In this document: one piece after another, positions 26,231 through 37,138 of the stretch
Layout: the number at the start of each line of letters is the position of its first letter
Position numbering within the stretch: position 1 is the first letter of the stretch
Assembly (NCBI GenBank): GCA_003216375.1
Contig: QCIZ01000004.1
Location: 58,656 to 122,655 of the forward strand
Length of the DNA stretch: 64,000 nucleotides
Direction: 5' to 3'
Origin: Prochlorococcus sp. AG-402-O21
GTDB taxonomy: Bacteria > Cyanobacteriota > Cyanobacteriia > PCC-6307 > Cyanobiaceae
Translations under genes and position numbers: made by a program
Notes under the pieces: generated by a model
The model's input: the letters and a program-made list of their open reading frames with translations, nothing else
Told to the model about the DNA's origin: nothing
The model's database searches: none

Positions 26231-28027
26231 ATGAGGAGTATTAATTCTAGAAAAAAGAGAAAGACTTTTAGGGTAAAACCTCTTTCGTCTCTATCTCAGT
26301 ATCGGTTTAGAATTGTCTTTGTTTTATTATGCCTTGGACTTGGAGGGCTTTTTTTAAGAGTAGGTTGGCTTCAACTATTTCAGTCTAATCAATTAAGATC
26401 ATTAGCACGCGAAGTTCAGACAGAACAAAAGAACCCTTTAGGAACACGTCGATCTATTTTTGATAGAAATGGAAAGCTTGTCGCAATAGATGAGAAACGT
26501 TTTAAGATTTGGGCTCATCCGAGATATTTTAATTTTCCTGGTGATTCATTTGGGACAGTGCGCAAACCAGTTGAAGTTGCAAAACTTCTTTCTATTCCAC
26601 TATCCAAAAGTGTTGATGAGATTTTAAACAAATTAGGAGATTATTCTTCAGGGGTGAAACTTGCAGAGGGGGTAACACAAGAGAAGGCTAATGCAATCAA
26701 GAGACTTGGAATAAGTGGTATCGATTTGGAGGCCTATCCTCAAAGGGTTTATCCTCATGGATCACTTTTTGCAAATGTAGTTGGTTTTTTAGATTTAGAT
26801 AGAAGGCCTCAGGCGGGACTGGAATTAAGTCTAGATAAAGATCTTAAACGTCTTGAGAAGGCAAGTGCAATTAGAAGAGGAGCTGATGGAACACCTTTAC
26901 CTGTAGGTGTTCAGCGTGGTGTATTTGATGAAGATCAATTAAATCTTCAACTAACCTTAGATGTAAGGCTCCAAGAAGTAGCCATTAAAGAAATAAGTAA
27001 GCAAGTTAAGGAGTGGAATGCAAAAAAAGGGGTCGTAATCGTGATGGATATTGAGACGGGAGAACTTCTTGCATTGGCTTCAACTCCAACTTATGATCCT
27101 AATAAATATTGGGATTATTCTCCATCTCTTTTTAAAGAATGGTCAGTGCAAGAATTGTTTGAACCTGGTTCTACCTTTAAGCCAATCAACTTGGCATTGG
27201 CATTGGAAGAGGGAGTTATAACCCCCGATGGGAAAGTAAATGATGATGGTCTAATTACAGTTGGAGGATGGCCTCTCTCGAATTGGAATAGAAAGCCTAA
27301 TGGAATTTTAACTTTCCCTGAGGTGCTACAAGTCTCAAGTAATGTAGCTATGGTTAAGATTATGAATAAATTGAATGCAAATAATTATTGGCAATGGTTA
27401 AGGAGATTAGGTATAGATGAAATCCCAGAAACTGATCTTCCAGGCGCAGTCGGTGGCCAAATTAAATCAAAGCAGATTTTTGTAAATCAACCGATAGAAC
27501 CTGCGGTAACTTCCTTTGGTCAAGGTTTTTCTATTACTCCTCTGAAACTAGCCCAATTGCATGCTTTGATTGCTAATGGAGGAAAACTTGTGACGCCTCA
27601 TATCACTAAAGGACTCAAAGGTGATTATGAGTCGTATTTCAACACTCCGCCTGAACCCAAGCAGGTTTTGTCTCCTGAAGTTACAAATACTGTTCTTGGA
27701 TGGATGGAAACAGTTGTGTCTTTTTATGATGAAAGTGGTATTGAAGTAAATGTTCCTGGTTATCGAATTGGAGGGAAAACAGGAACGGCACAAAAATCGC
27801 AGGATGGGTTTAATTATAGTTCTAAAATTTGCAGTTTTGTCGCAAGCCTTCCTATCGATGATCCTCGCTACGTTGTTTTAGCAGTTATTGATGAACCCCA
27901 AAAGCCAAATGCTTATGGATCAACTGTGGCTCTTCCAGTCGCTAAAAGAATTATTGAGACTTTGCTTGTGATAGAAAAAATCCCTCCAAGTATTGATAAA
28001 AAAGAACATTTAGCCATCAAAAGCTAA
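26231..28027 (+). CDS. ftsI: Septal peptidoglycan transpeptidase (penicillin-binding protein, FtsI/PBP3)
   Basis: Class B penicillin-binding protein that cross-links septal peptidoglycan. The 598-residue protein has an N-terminal membrane anchor (IVFVLLCLGLGGLFLRVGW), the dimerisation domain with RRSIFDRNGKLVA, and the transpeptidase domain with the three motifs: STFK (Ser314 catalytic), SSN in LQVSSNVAMVK, and KTG (516-518). Length is normal. It is 8 bases downstream of the small FtsL-like protein, likely the same operon. Confidence 0.93.
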   Translation: MRSINSRKKRKTFRVKPLSSLSQYRFRIVFVLLCLGLGGLFLRVGWLQLFQSNQLRSLAREVQTEQKNPLGTRRSIFDRNGKLVAIDEKRFKIWAHPRYFNFPGDSFGTVRKPVEVAKLLSIPLSKSVDEILNKLGDYSSGVKLAEGVTQEKANAIKRLGISGIDLEAYPQRVYPHGSLFANVVGFLDLDRRPQAGLELSLDKDLKRLEKASAIRRGADGTPLPVGVQRGVFDEDQLNLQLTLDVRLQEVAIKEISKQVKEWNAKKGVVIVMDIETGELLALASTPTYDPNKYWDYSPSLFKEWSVQELFEPGSTFKPINLALALEEGVITPDGKVNDDGLITVGGWPLSNWNRKPNGILTFPEVLQVSSNVAMVKIMNKLNANNYWQWLRRLGIDEIPETDLPGAVGGQIKSKQIFVNQPIEPAVTSFGQGFSITPLKLAQLHALIANGGKLVTPHITKGLKGDYESYFNTPPEPKQVLSPEVTNTVLGWMETVVSFYDESGIEVNVPGYRIGGKTGTAQKSQDGFNYSSKICSFVASLPIDDPRYVVLAVIDEPQKPNAYGSTVALPVAKRIIETLLVIEKIPPSIDKKEHLAIKS

Positions 28028-28107
28028 GACATGACTAAGTTTTTCCAAAAGTACTAATTAATGGGTGAAATCTATAAAAAATATAGCTAGTCTATGACAT
28101 ATGAAAG

Positions 28108-29118
28108 ATGTTTTTTATTATGGAATCCCTTCTTAAGCAGTTATCTTCAATGACTGTGGTGGTAGCTGATACTGGTGATCTCGAAGCAATCAAAAAATTT
28201 CATCCCAGAGACGCTACAACAAATCCTTCTTTAATTCTGGCAGCCGCACAAATACCTGCTTATCAAAGTTTGATTGATAAAGCACTTGCTACTTCAAGAG
28301 AAATGTTAGGAGCTAATGCCTCTAATAATGATGTGGTTAAAGAATCTATGGATGAACTGTGTGTTGTCTTTGGTAAAGAGATTTTGAAACTAATTCCTGG
28401 CCGTGTCTCAACAGAAGTTGATGCAAGGCTAAGTTTTGATACTGATGCCACTATTGCTAAAGCAAGAAAAATAATTGCTAAATATAACCAAGATGGCATT
28501 CCTAACGATCGGGTTTTAATTAAAATTGCTTCTACTTGGGAGGGGATAAAAGCTGCTGAGGTATTAGAAAAAGAGAATATTCATTGTAACCTAACGTTAT
28601 TGTTTAATTTTTATCAAGCAGTTGCTTGTGCTGATGCAGGTGTAACTCTTATTTCTCCTTTTGTGGGCAGAATCTTAGATTGGTATAAATCTGCTACTGG
28701 AAGAGATTCTTATCCAGCCATTGAAGATCCAGGGGTCGTTTCTGTTACTAAAATATTTAATTATTTTAAGTCAAATGGTTATAAGACGGAGGTCATGGGA
28801 GCGAGTTTCAGGAATATAGAGGAAATAACTGAGCTTGCAGGATGTGATTTATTGACGATTGCCCCTAAATTACTTCAGCAACTTGATGAAACATATGCTG
28901 ACTTGCCAATGAAGTTAAATGCACAAAAACCTTTCGTCATTGATGAGACAATTCATTTAGATCAGACATCTTTTGAATTGATGATGGCAGGAGATAAAAT
29001 GGCTACGGAAAAACTTAATGAAGGAATTAGTGGTTTTAGTAAAGCAATTGACAAATTAGAAAATCAATTGAACGAAAGACTTGAGTTGATTGAAGGAGGA
29101 ATTGCCTTAACTTTATGA
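28108..29118 (+). CDS. tal: Transaldolase
   Basis: Pentose-phosphate pathway enzyme transferring a dihydroxyacetone unit from sedoheptulose-7-phosphate. The protein (336 aa) has the family patterns [14 protein letters not shown] and the catalytic lysine in [17 protein letters not shown]. TalB-type length indicates the class without the extra C-terminal EF-hand domain found in some cyanobacteria. Two Met codons are four residues apart (28108 and 28120); [11 protein letters not shown] matches other TalB starts better. Its end overlaps the converging flavoprotein gene by 6 bases. In marine cyanobacteria transaldolase supports night-time carbon flow. Confidence 0.94.
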   Translation: MFFIMESLLKQLSSMTVVVADTGDLEAIKKFHPRDATTNPSLILAAAQIPAYQSLIDKALATSREMLGANASNNDVVKESMDELCVVFGKEILKLIPGRVSTEVDARLSFDTDATIAKARKIIAKYNQDGIPNDRVLIKIASTWEGIKAAEVLEKENIHCNLTLLFNFYQAVACADAGVTLISPFVGRILDWYKSATGRDSYPAIEDPGVVSVTKIFNYFKSNGYKTEVMGASFRNIEEITELAGCDLLTIAPKLLQQLDETYADLPMKLNAQKPFVIDETIHLDQTSFELMMAGDKMATEKLNEGISGFSKAIDKLENQLNERLELIEGGIALTL

Positions 29119-30252
29119 GCTTGAATTTTGAAAGAGTAATCTCTTGATTACTCTTTTTGCAATGTCTTCATAATTCATTTCACCGGAAAGAATTTGTGCA
29201 ATTCTTTTTGGAGCAGTTGATCTTTTTACTCCTAATTGATATCCAGCTTTGGGAAATCGATAAAATACTTGAGAAATTCTTTTACCCCAAGCCATCGAAT
29301 TCCCCCAGTTTTTTTGAATTGTTTTTGTATATGAATCTAAATCATTGACTTCTCCATCTAACCAATAAAGAAGGCATTTTGCAGCCTCAAATCCACTCAT
29401 TAAAGCTGGCCTTAACCCCTCTGCTAAAAAAGGATCACATAATGAAGCAGCATCTCCAACTAAAAGAATGCCCTCTCCATTTAATTTACTGTGGCCATTC
29501 CATACTCTTAACTTTTTTTCTTCACCAATTACTTCAGAAGTGTCTAAACCTAAGTCAGGAAGAAATGATTTAAGTATTTCTTCAACAGAAATTGAATTCT
29601 TATTATCCAGAAAAGTTCCCATACCAATATTTACTGCATCTTTTAATGGAAATGCCCATGCAAAACCATTTTTGACTAGGCCAAATTCGAATCTAGCAGT
29701 TTCATCCCTTAAATTTCCCTTTCTTTTGACTCTTCCTGAGTAAGTGGAGGCAAATTTTTGTTGATTTGGACCTAAGTTAAAAGTTTTAGGCCATGGCGAT
29801 TGAGATCCATCAGCAATAACAACTGCTTTTGCCTCTACTTGTCTCCCGTCAAGAGCGGTAATTTGCCAAACATTAGAGATCTTTTTTATATTGACTACAT
29901 TAAAAGTAGTCAATAAATTGCAACCTGCATTTAGTGCTTGATCTAATAAGAATGAATCTAGCTTTTCACGTTTGACAATCCAAAAAGGAGAAGATCCAGA
30001 TAGTTCAGCGACTACTTTGTCGGTATTGCACCAACTAAACTCTACATTTGTTATTACTTCGTCAACTATTGGTTGAAGTTTAAAAGGAAACCAATTTTGC
30101 ACGGCGGCAGACATCCCACCACCGCAAATTCTCTCTAGAGAGGAAATATTTTTTTCAAGAATACATACGTTTTTACTTTTATTAGCAAGATGAAATGCTG
30201 TAGTAGTGCCTGATGCTCCCCCTCCAATAATGGCAACATCAATAAGGGTCAA
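29113..30252 (-). CDS. FAD-dependent oxidoreductase, geranylgeranyl reductase family
   Basis: Flavoprotein of 379 aa with the N-terminal dinucleotide motif [16 protein letters not shown], a GGGMS motif, an internal VIADGS, and the second FAD motif [21 protein letters not shown]. These are the marks of the ChlP/geranylgeranyl-reductase-like group. It is shorter and different from true ChlP (about 450 aa), so reduction of another isoprenoid is possible. It overlaps frr by 4 bases (ATGA), indicating translational coupling with frr and pyrH upstream. Confidence 0.8.
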   Translation of the reverse strand: MTLIDVAIIGGGASGTTTAFHLANKSKNVCILEKNISSLERICGGGMSAAVQNWFPFKLQPIVDEVITNVEFSWCNTDKVVAELSGSSPFWIVKREKLDSFLLDQALNAGCNLLTTFNVVNIKKISNVWQITALDGRQVEAKAVVIADGSQSPWPKTFNLGPNQQKFASTYSGRVKRKGNLRDETARFEFGLVKNGFAWAFPLKDAVNIGMGTFLDNKNSISVEEILKSFLPDLGLDTSEVIGEEKKLRVWNGHSKLNGEGILLVGDAASLCDPFLAEGLRPALMSGFEAAKCLLYWLDGEVNDLDSYTKTIQKNWGNSMAWGKRISQVFYRFPKAGYQLGVKRSTAPKRIAQILSGEMNYEDIAKRVIKRLLFQNSSS

Positions 30253-30797
30253 ACTTTTAAAATCTCAGCTTCTTTTTCTGAAAGTTTTTTCTCAATATCT
30301 TTAATAAAATTGTCCGTTTCTTTCTGAATTGTTTCTTGCTCGTCTCTGCTTTGATCTTCGGAAAGATCACCATCCTTTTCAGATTTTTTGATTCTCTCTA
30401 TGGCATCACGGCGTATATTTCTTAGAGCAACTTTTCCTTCCTCTGCATACTTGGATGCGAGTTTGCAAAATTCTTTTCTACGCTCTTCAGTTAAGGGCGG
30501 GACATTGATACGAATTATTTTCCCATCATTGTTTGGAGTAAAACCTAGGTCACTGGTAGCAATCGCTTTCTCAATGGAAGCTAATGAGCCTAAGTCGAAG
30601 GGTTGAATTGCTATTGTTTGAGAGTCAGGAGTAGTGATAGTTGCAAGTGATTTTAGTGGGGTGTCAGCTCCGTAGTATTCGACTGATATTCGGTCTAATA
30701 ATGAAGTATTAGCTCTACCCGTCCTTATAGTATTGAAATTTCTCTGAGCTGCTTCAACAGATTTGCTCATTGTAGTTTTTAGCTCTTGGTTTGACAT
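30249..30797 (-). CDS. frr: Ribosome recycling factor
   Basis: Releases ribosomes from mRNA after termination with EF-G. The 182-residue protein has the signature [19 protein letters not shown], then [12 protein letters not shown] and the long helical C-terminus with [20 protein letters not shown]. Length is normal. The order pyrH-frr is the common bacterial arrangement, with 51 bases between them here, and the downstream flavoprotein gene starts within its stop codon. Confidence 0.97.
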   Translation of the reverse strand: MSNQELKTTMSKSVEAAQRNFNTIRTGRANTSLLDRISVEYYGADTPLKSLATITTPDSQTIAIQPFDLGSLASIEKAIATSDLGFTPNNDGKIIRINVPPLTEERRKEFCKLASKYAEEGKVALRNIRRDAIERIKKSEKDGDLSEDQSRDEQETIQKETDNFIKDIEKKLSEKEAEILKV

Positions 30798-30848
30798 TTA
30801 GATAAAGTTATTGCGAATTGATTATTAAAAAGGGTCAAAAGTTTAGTG

Positions 30849-31562
30849 TTAACTTGAATTAGATATTCTTGATCCAATTGGTTCTCCAGAAATAGCTTTA
30901 GCAATATTCCCAGGTTGGAAAATATTAAAAACAACTATAGGGATTTTATTATCTTTGCAAAGAGCTATAGCAGTGCTGTCCATTACTCCTATTTCGTTTG
31001 CTAATACATCTTGAAAGGTGAGATTGTCATATTTGATAGCATCAGAAAATTTCTTTGGATCTCGATCATAAACTCCGTCAACTTTCGTGGCTTTGAAAAC
31101 AACTTCTGCGTTAATTTCAGCTGCCCTAAGAGCAGCAGTGGTATCAGTTGTAAAAAATGGATTGCCGCACCCACCGCCAAAGACTACTACCCTTCCCTTC
31201 TCAAGATGTCTTATTGCTCTTCTTCTTATGTATGGTTCTGCAATTTGTTGCATATCAATAGCAGATTGAACTCTTGTAGGCACCCCAGCTCTTTCCAATC
31301 CGTCTTGAAGTGTAATTGCATTCATTACGGTCGCAAGCATTCCTACATAGTCAGCTGTGGCTCTATCCATGCCTGCAGCTGATCCTTTGAGGCCTCTAAA
31401 AATATTTCCACCGCCAACCACAATCGCTATTTGAGTGCCATTTTCAACCACTTTCGAAACATCTTTGGCAATAGATTGAACAATTTCAGGATCAATTCCA
31501 TAAGGTTTCTCTCCCATAAGGGCTTCACCACTGAGTTTTATAAGTGCTCTAGAGTATGTCAT
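30849..31562 (-). CDS. pyrH: Uridylate kinase (UMP kinase)
   Basis: Makes UDP from UMP; hexameric amino-acid-kinase fold enzyme. The 237-residue protein starts [13 protein letters not shown] and has the motifs [17 protein letters not shown]-like [13 protein letters not shown] and [11 protein letters not shown]. The frame is open to 31592 but the extra ten residues do not belong to the family, so I chose the Met at 31562. It is upstream of frr, as in most bacteria. Confidence 0.96.
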   Translation of the reverse strand: MTYSRALIKLSGEALMGEKPYGIDPEIVQSIAKDVSKVVENGTQIAIVVGGGNIFRGLKGSAAGMDRATADYVGMLATVMNAITLQDGLERAGVPTRVQSAIDMQQIAEPYIRRRAIRHLEKGRVVVFGGGCGNPFFTTDTTAALRAAEINAEVVFKATKVDGVYDRDPKKFSDAIKYDNLTFQDVLANEIGVMDSTAIALCKDNKIPIVVFNIFQPGNIAKAISGEPIGSRISNSS

Positions 31563-31659
31563 TAAAAATTCATAACAAATTGACAGTAGCAAGTCCTGGG
31601 AGAACGTCTTTATATCTGTATTGGATCCCTTGCGATGGAAATATTTTCAATATTATAGA

Positions 31660-32352
31660 TTAATATTCAATGCCTTCTTGTGCTTTTACTCCCTGCTCCC
31701 TAAAAGGATGGTGGATTAATTTCATTTCTGTCACAAGATCAGCTGAATCAATTAATTTTTCTGATGCTCCTCTTCCCGTTAGGACTAAATGTGTAAGCTC
31801 GGGGCGCAAATTTATTCCATTTATAATTTCATCTTCATCTATATATCCAAGTTTTATTGCAACAATAATCTCGTCTAAAATTATAAGTTTATAATTTGGG
31901 TCTTTAATATAAGAGACCGCCTTTCTCCAGCTCGACTTAACTAAATTTATATCTTTATTTCTATCTTGTGTTTCCCATGTGAATCCTTCCCCGCATGCAT
32001 GAAACTTTAATTTATCACCAAATAGTTTCAAAGCTAATGACTCACCTGGCTCCCATCCACCTTTTATAAATTGAATGATTGCAACTTTTTTGTTATGACC
32101 AAGAGTTCTTAATGCCATCCCAAGAGCTGCTGTGGTTTTCCCTTTACCTTGTCCAGTATTAATTATTATTAGCCCTTTTTCTTTCTTACGCTCTTTTAAT
32201 CTTTGTGTTTGAACTTCTTTTCTTTTTTTCATCCTTTCTCGATATTTTTCTTCGGTAATATTTGGTATTAAGTTTCCACCCATTCCTATACTTTCTGCAC
32301 TCTTGTCTAGATTATTAAGTCTTGAGTCTTCTTTGGAAATTTTATTTTTCAT
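31660..32352 (-). CDS. cobO: Cob(I)alamin adenosyltransferase (CobO/CobA type)
   Basis: Attaches the 5'-deoxyadenosyl group to corrinoid cobalt. The ATP-binding P-loop is unusual for the family and intact: NTGQGKGKTTAALGMALR. The region FHACGEGFTWETQD and the DE motif LIILDEIIVAIKLGY follow. The N-terminal 60 residues are basic and variable. Length is 230 aa. The gene lies alone on the minus strand between pyrH and a tyrosine recombinase. Together with cobK it points to complete corrinoid synthesis in this organism. Confidence 0.93.
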   Translation of the reverse strand: MKNKISKEDSRLNNLDKSAESIGMGGNLIPNITEEKYRERMKKRKEVQTQRLKERKKEKGLIIINTGQGKGKTTAALGMALRTLGHNKKVAIIQFIKGGWEPGESLALKLFGDKLKFHACGEGFTWETQDRNKDINLVKSSWRKAVSYIKDPNYKLIILDEIIVAIKLGYIDEDEIINGINLRPELTHLVLTGRGASEKLIDSADLVTEMKLIHHPFREQGVKAQEGIEY

Positions 32353-32408
32353 TTCTTTAGCTTAAATTATATAATTTAAAGAATAATTTATAGAAATATT
32401 ATAGCTAT

Positions 32409-32438
32409 AAATATTAACTATTCTTCTTGTTAATATTT
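32409..32438. terminator. 10-bp inverted repeat at the integrase stop
   Basis: AAATATTAAC (32409-32418) pairs perfectly with GTTAATATTT (32429-32438) around a 10-base pyrimidine-rich loop. It covers the stop codon of the tyrosine recombinase. It could end that transcript, or cobO's upstream region; AT-rich stem and no clear U-run on the minus strand leave this unproven. Confidence 0.35.
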
Positions 32439-33590
32439 GACTCTAGATAGAGCACTATCAACAGCAATTTGCTGATCTCTTCTTGTTATCCAATGATGAT
32501 AGGTTTTTGTATGTATTGACACTGAGTGACCCATCATTTTTGCCGCTACAGTATTTGGTAGGCCTATTAAGATTGTCCTAACTGCCCATGCATGTCTTAA
32601 ATCATAGGGGGTAAAAGATATTTTATATCTTCTAAATTGTTCAGATACTCTTCTTCCTATATGTTGAAGAGTTGTCTCTTTTAGATCTGTTTTAATATCT
32701 GGGAGCAAAGATGAAGTATCAGTTATGTTGTCTAGCTCAAATAAACCAACCCATTCAGGATGAAATGGCCAAATTTGATGCTCTCCTGTTTTTGTATTTG
32801 GAAAAACTCGAAGTATTTTATCCCCATCTTTCTTTAAACAAGATAAGTCACTAAAAAAGACTTCATGATTCCTAAGCCCATAGGTTGCCATTAACGCAAA
32901 AACAAATCTCCATTTTGGATTTGGTATTAATTGAAAGCTATTAATAATTTTTTCATCACTAGGTAATTCCCTGAAATTAGATTCATGTATTCCATAACCA
33001 CTTTGAAGTTGTTTCCAGTTCTCAGGTAGCTCTAATTTAAGGTGTCTAGCTAGAGCACTTAAAGCAATTCCACATTGTTGCCTGCTCCTTGAATTTTCTT
33101 TATAACTTAAAAGAATTTTCACTAGAAGATCCTCGTCTAATTCAAGAGTAGATTTATGACTTAATCCCATTAATCTGTTCAAGTAGGGTTTGTAAGCAGA
33201 CTGCCAAGTACTGATCATTCCTGCAGGTGATTTACTCCTGGATGTATCAGAAAAAAATTGTCTTTTAAAGCTTTCTATTTCATTGCTTACTAATGTTTTA
33301 TTAGTCTTTGTTGTTGAGACGGCTTTTTCTTTAATCCAATTAGACCAGCAAAATTGATTTTTTTTAAGTTGAAAATCAATTAATTCTATAGCTTTTCTAG
33401 CTTCTTCTAGACCGGCAATGTTGTGTGGAAGTTTAAGACTTATTCTTTGAACTTTAGAAAGATTATGAGATTTCTTATCTGGCAAAGAACCACGAATGTT
33501 TAAAACTTTACCCCTTTTCTCAATCCTTAGATTGATCCCCTTTGATTCAAGGTCTTGGTTGATATCTAGTAACTTTTGATTCTCGTCCAT
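32430..33590 (-). CDS. Tyrosine recombinase / phage-type integrase
   Basis: Site-specific recombinase, 386 aa. An N-terminal SAM-like core-binding domain spans about 90-200, and the catalytic domain has Arg240 (YGLRNHEV), Lys267 (NTKTGEHQ), Arg332 and His333 (YDLRHAW), His355 (MMGHSV) and the nucleophile Tyr364 (HTKTYHHW). The first residue of box II, usually His, is Tyr329. No other phage gene, tRNA or direct repeat typical of an attachment site lies near, and codon use resembles neighbours. It may be a resident recombinase of picocyanobacteria rather than a recent insertion. Confidence 0.85.
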   Translation of the reverse strand: MDENQKLLDINQDLESKGINLRIEKRGKVLNIRGSLPDKKSHNLSKVQRISLKLPHNIAGLEEARKAIELIDFQLKKNQFCWSNWIKEKAVSTTKTNKTLVSNEIESFKRQFFSDTSRSKSPAGMISTWQSAYKPYLNRLMGLSHKSTLELDEDLLVKILLSYKENSRSRQQCGIALSALARHLKLELPENWKQLQSGYGIHESNFRELPSDEKIINSFQLIPNPKWRFVFALMATYGLRNHEVFFSDLSCLKKDGDKILRVFPNTKTGEHQIWPFHPEWVGLFELDNITDTSSLLPDIKTDLKETTLQHIGRRVSEQFRRYKISFTPYDLRHAWAVRTILIGLPNTVAAKMMGHSVSIHTKTYHHWITRRDQQIAVDSALSRVKY

Positions 33591-33661
33591 GATCCTGTAA
33601 ATTTAGTTAGCTTTACTTTGATATGGGTTTGTATAACCTTTTATAAGGAGTTTTTTCTAAA

Positions 33662-34837
33662 ATGGCTCGGGTTGGTGTCCTCTTATTAAATCTCGGAGGT
33701 CCTGAGAGGATTAAGGACGTTGGACCATTTTTGTATAATTTATTTTCTGATCCAGAGATAATTCGTTTACCAGTTCGTGCTTTTCAAAAACCTCTGGCTT
33801 GGCTCATAAGCTTGTTAAGAAGTGGAAAATCACAAGAGGCTTATAGATCGATTGGGGGAGGATCACCTTTACGTCGTATTACCGAGCAGCAGGCAAGAGA
33901 ACTTCAAAGCTATCTTAGAAATATAGGAATAGACGCTACTACTTATGTTGCGATGAGGTATTGGCATCCATTCACTGAGTCAGCTGTAGCTGATATGAAG
34001 GCTGACGGTGTTAGCGAAGTTGTTGTTTTACCTCTTTATCCTCATTTTTCTATTAGTACAAGTGGATCCAGTTTTAGAGAATTGAAAAGATTAAAAGATG
34101 GTGACTCTGAGTTTGCAAAATTGTCAATTCGCTGTATTCGTAGTTGGTTTGATCAACCAGCCTATGTTTCTTCAATGGCTGAATTAATAAAGAAACAAAT
34201 CTTGGCTTGTGATTTACCCCAAGAGGCCCATATTTTTTTTACCGCACATGGTGTTCCTAAAAGCTATGTAGAAGAAGCCGGTGATCCTTATCAAGATCAA
34301 ATACAGAACTGTTCACTTTTGATTATTGATCAGATTGAAAATTCGCTAGGATTTAGTAATTCATTCTCACTTGCTTATCAAAGCAGAGTGGGTCCAGAAG
34401 AGTGGCTAAAACCATATACCGAAGAAGTATTAGAAAAGCTTGGGAAATCTGGAGTTAAGGAACTTGTCGTGGTCCCAATAAGTTTTGTCAGTGAGCATAT
34501 TGAAACTCTTCAAGAGATTGATATTGAGTACAAAGAAATTGCTCAGAAAAATGGAATTGTTAATTTTAAAAGAGTTCCCGCTCTTGATACATATCCGTTG
34601 TTTATTGAAGGATTGGCAGATCTAGTTTCTTCTTGCTTAAACGGCGAGGGGATTAGTTTAGAGGAGGCTTCAAAATTGCCTGAAAGGGTAAAACTTTATC
34701 CTCAAGAGAAATGGCAATGGGGTTGGAATAACAGCTCTGAAGTTTGGAATGGAAGAGTTGCAATGATTGTTTTTCTTTGTTTTATGATGGAATTAATAAT
34801 TGGGGGTGGACCTTTACACCAAATAGGTTTGTTGTAA
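33662..34837 (+). CDS. hemH: Ferrochelatase with C-terminal chlorophyll-binding (LHC-like) helix
   Basis: Inserts iron into protoporphyrin IX. The catalytic domain (about 1-325) has the conserved active-site segment [20 protein letters not shown] and [13 protein letters not shown] and the Glu-rich [16 protein letters not shown]. After a linker, residues about 350-391 hold a membrane helix with the chlorophyll a/b-binding motif [15 protein letters not shown], as in other cyanobacterial and plastid type II ferrochelatases. The tail is thought to respond to chlorophyll supply and link the heme branch to the chlorophyll branch. It is divergent from the recombinase gene. Confidence 0.96.
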   Translation: MARVGVLLLNLGGPERIKDVGPFLYNLFSDPEIIRLPVRAFQKPLAWLISLLRSGKSQEAYRSIGGGSPLRRITEQQARELQSYLRNIGIDATTYVAMRYWHPFTESAVADMKADGVSEVVVLPLYPHFSISTSGSSFRELKRLKDGDSEFAKLSIRCIRSWFDQPAYVSSMAELIKKQILACDLPQEAHIFFTAHGVPKSYVEEAGDPYQDQIQNCSLLIIDQIENSLGFSNSFSLAYQSRVGPEEWLKPYTEEVLEKLGKSGVKELVVVPISFVSEHIETLQEIDIEYKEIAQKNGIVNFKRVPALDTYPLFIEGLADLVSSCLNGEGISLEEASKLPERVKLYPQEKWQWGWNNSSEVWNGRVAMIVFLCFMMELIIGGGPLHQIGLL

Positions 34838-34982
34838 AGATTTAAAATTACTAATTGTTTTGACTAATTTGATAATCAGCTTGCTATTAAAATTTAGAGA
34901 ATTTAATTAAATCTTTGCTTAATTTACTTTGATTGAAATTATGCATACTAAGATTTATTGTTAGTTTAGATTTTCTTTTGCC

Positions 34983-36746
34983 GTGACCCTGACTTCTACA
35001 CCTAATCAAATAGGAGATTCAGGGACGCAAACTCAAAATGAGATCTCAGGAGCTGATGCCTTGATGGATTCTCTTCGTAGGCATGGTGTAGATACTATTT
35101 TTGGTTATCCAGGCGGAGCGATCCTCCCAATATATGATGCGGTTTTCAAAGCTGAACAAGAGGGGTGGTTGAAACATATTCTTGTTCGGCATGAGCAAGG
35201 TGGAACTCACGCCGCGGATGGTTTTGCTAGAGCGACTGGGAAAGTAGGTGTTTGTTTTGGTACATCAGGTCCTGGGGCTACGAATCTAGTCACGGGAATA
35301 GCTACTGCTCAGATGGATTCTGTACCTCTTGTCGTCATAACAGGACAAGTCCCTAGACCTGCTATTGGTACTGATGCTTTTCAAGAAACAGATATTTTTG
35401 GGATAACACTTCCAATTGTTAAACATTCATGGGTCGTAAGAGATCCATCTGAAATTGCAAAAGTTGTAGCTCAAGCTTTTCTTATTGCCTCATCGGGCAG
35501 ACCAGGACCTGTTTTGATTGATATACCAAAAGATGTTGGACAAGAGATGTTTAAATATCTTCCTGTTGAGCCAGGTTCAATAAAACCACCAGGCTTTGAA
35601 CTGCCATTCGCGCCAGAACACAAAGCCATAAGTGCGGCCTTAGATTTAATTGAAAATGCTGAGCAACCACTCCTTTACGTTGGTGGGGGAGTTATTTCTT
35701 CGGGGGCACATGAAACTCTTGCAGCCATTGCTAATAGATTTCAAATACCCGTAACAACAACTTTGATGGGAAAAGGTGCGTTTGATGAACGCGAGCCTTT
35801 ATCTGTTGGGATGCTTGGGATGCATGGAACAGCTTATGCCAACTTTGCTGTGACTGAATGTGATTTGTTGATTGCTATTGGAGCAAGATTTGACGACAGA
35901 GTTACAGGTAAATTGGATACTTTCGCTCCTAATGCAAAAGTAATTCATTTTGAGATTGATCCGGCTGAAATAAATAAAAATAGAGTAGTTGAAGTCTCAG
36001 TATTGGGTGATGTTGGAATAAGCCTTGTAAAATTATTAGATCTCAGTAATCAAAGGAAAATAAATCCAAGAACTTCTAATTGGATTAAAAAAATTGAAAA
36101 CTGGAAAAATAATTTTCCTTTGACAACTCCCCCTAAAGAAGGAGAAATTTATCCACAGGAAGTATTGATTGCGTTAAGAGATTTGGCGCAAGATGCTTAC
36201 ATTACGACTGATGTGGGACAACATCAGATGTGGGCAGCTCAATATTTGTTGAATGGACCAAGACAATGGATTAGTAGTGCTGGACTTGGGACAATGGGTT
36301 TTGGAATGCCTGCTGCGATGGGAGTCAAAGTTGCTTTGCCTAAGGAGCAAGTAATTTGTATCGCAGGTGATGCAAGTATCCTCATGAACATTCAGGAACT
36401 TGGAACTATTGCTCAATATAAGTTGAATATAAAAGTAATTATCATCAATAATCATTGGCAAGGGATGGTTAGACAATGGCAAGAAAGTTTTTATGATGAA
36501 CGATATTCGGCCTCTAACATGTCAGTTGGGGAACCTGACTTTATTTCGCTATCAAAGGCTTTTGGGATTGAGGGCATTGTGATTTCAGAAAGAGAGAATC
36601 TAATTCCTGAGATTAAGAAAGCATTGGCGAATGAAGGACCAGTTCTTGTTAACGTAAATGTAAGAAAAGGTGAAAATTGTTACCCCATGGTTCCACCCGG
36701 AAAAAGTAATGCTCAAATGGTTGGGATACCTGATATTAAGAAATAA
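34983..36746 (+). CDS. ilvB: Acetolactate synthase large subunit
   Basis: Thiamine-diphosphate enzyme that makes acetolactate for valine, leucine and isoleucine. The 587-residue protein has the catalytic Glu in [29 protein letters not shown], the FAD-binding middle domain, and the TPP/Mg motif [14 protein letters not shown] through IIINNHW. The start is GTG at 34983. The 145-base spacer upstream holds a possible promoter (TTGACT at 34860 followed by TATTAA at 34885, spacing longer than ideal). The regulatory subunit gene is not in the window. Confidence 0.95.
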   Translation: MTLTSTPNQIGDSGTQTQNEISGADALMDSLRRHGVDTIFGYPGGAILPIYDAVFKAEQEGWLKHILVRHEQGGTHAADGFARATGKVGVCFGTSGPGATNLVTGIATAQMDSVPLVVITGQVPRPAIGTDAFQETDIFGITLPIVKHSWVVRDPSEIAKVVAQAFLIASSGRPGPVLIDIPKDVGQEMFKYLPVEPGSIKPPGFELPFAPEHKAISAALDLIENAEQPLLYVGGGVISSGAHETLAAIANRFQIPVTTTLMGKGAFDEREPLSVGMLGMHGTAYANFAVTECDLLIAIGARFDDRVTGKLDTFAPNAKVIHFEIDPAEINKNRVVEVSVLGDVGISLVKLLDLSNQRKINPRTSNWIKKIENWKNNFPLTTPPKEGEIYPQEVLIALRDLAQDAYITTDVGQHQMWAAQYLLNGPRQWISSAGLGTMGFGMPAAMGVKVALPKEQVICIAGDASILMNIQELGTIAQYKLNIKVIIINNHWQGMVRQWQESFYDERYSASNMSVGEPDFISLSKAFGIEGIVISERENLIPEIKKALANEGPVLVNVNVRKGENCYPMVPPGKSNAQMVGIPDIKK

Positions 36747-36761
36747 TTTTAAAAGTTTTTT

Positions 36762-37109
36762 ATGAATAAAATTTTTTCAAAGATTTTAATATTATTTATT
36801 TCTTTTTTATGTTTTTATTCGGAAGTTTTTGCAGCTGAAATTTTGCAAGTTACCAGTTCGTCTGTTTTGCTGATCGGAGATCATAATCGTACCTATACTG
36901 TTAAATTAGCATGTACAGAAGTCAGCCCAGAGTTAGAAGAAAAATCTGTTAAGTGGCTCAAAAAACAACTACCAAGACATACAAAAGTCAATCTAAAACC
37001 TAAAGGATCAGTCGATGGTGTGCTGGTTGCTAAAGTTATTCCTTTTGATAGCAATGTTGATATAACTGAGAAATATATAAACGAGGGATTAGCTAGAGAA
37101 AAATGCTAA
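36762..37109 (+). CDS. Secreted small protein with staphylococcal-nuclease-like fold
   Basis: A 115-residue protein with a clear signal peptide (KIFSKILILFISFLCFYSE, cleavage probably after VFA at 24). The mature part, with YTVKLACTEVSPELEEKSVK, LKPKGSVDGVLVAKV and EKYINEGLAREKC, resembles a compact SNase-like OB domain. The catalytic Arg/Glu pair of true nucleases is not clearly aligned, so nuclease activity is uncertain. The gene follows ilvB by 15 bases but has no obvious metabolic link. Periplasmic or thylakoid-lumen location is inferred. Confidence 0.65.
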   Translation: MNKIFSKILILFISFLCFYSEVFAAEILQVTSSSVLLIGDHNRTYTVKLACTEVSPELEEKSVKWLKKQLPRHTKVNLKPKGSVDGVLVAKVIPFDSNVDITEKYINEGLAREKC

Positions 37110-37138
37110 ATTAATTATAAAATTCTATTAACCAATGA

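Noticed and set aside
32430..33590. Integrase as the edge of a prophage or genomic island
   Set aside because: The flanking genes (cobO, hemH) are core, no tRNA or attachment-like direct repeat is seen, and base use does not change.
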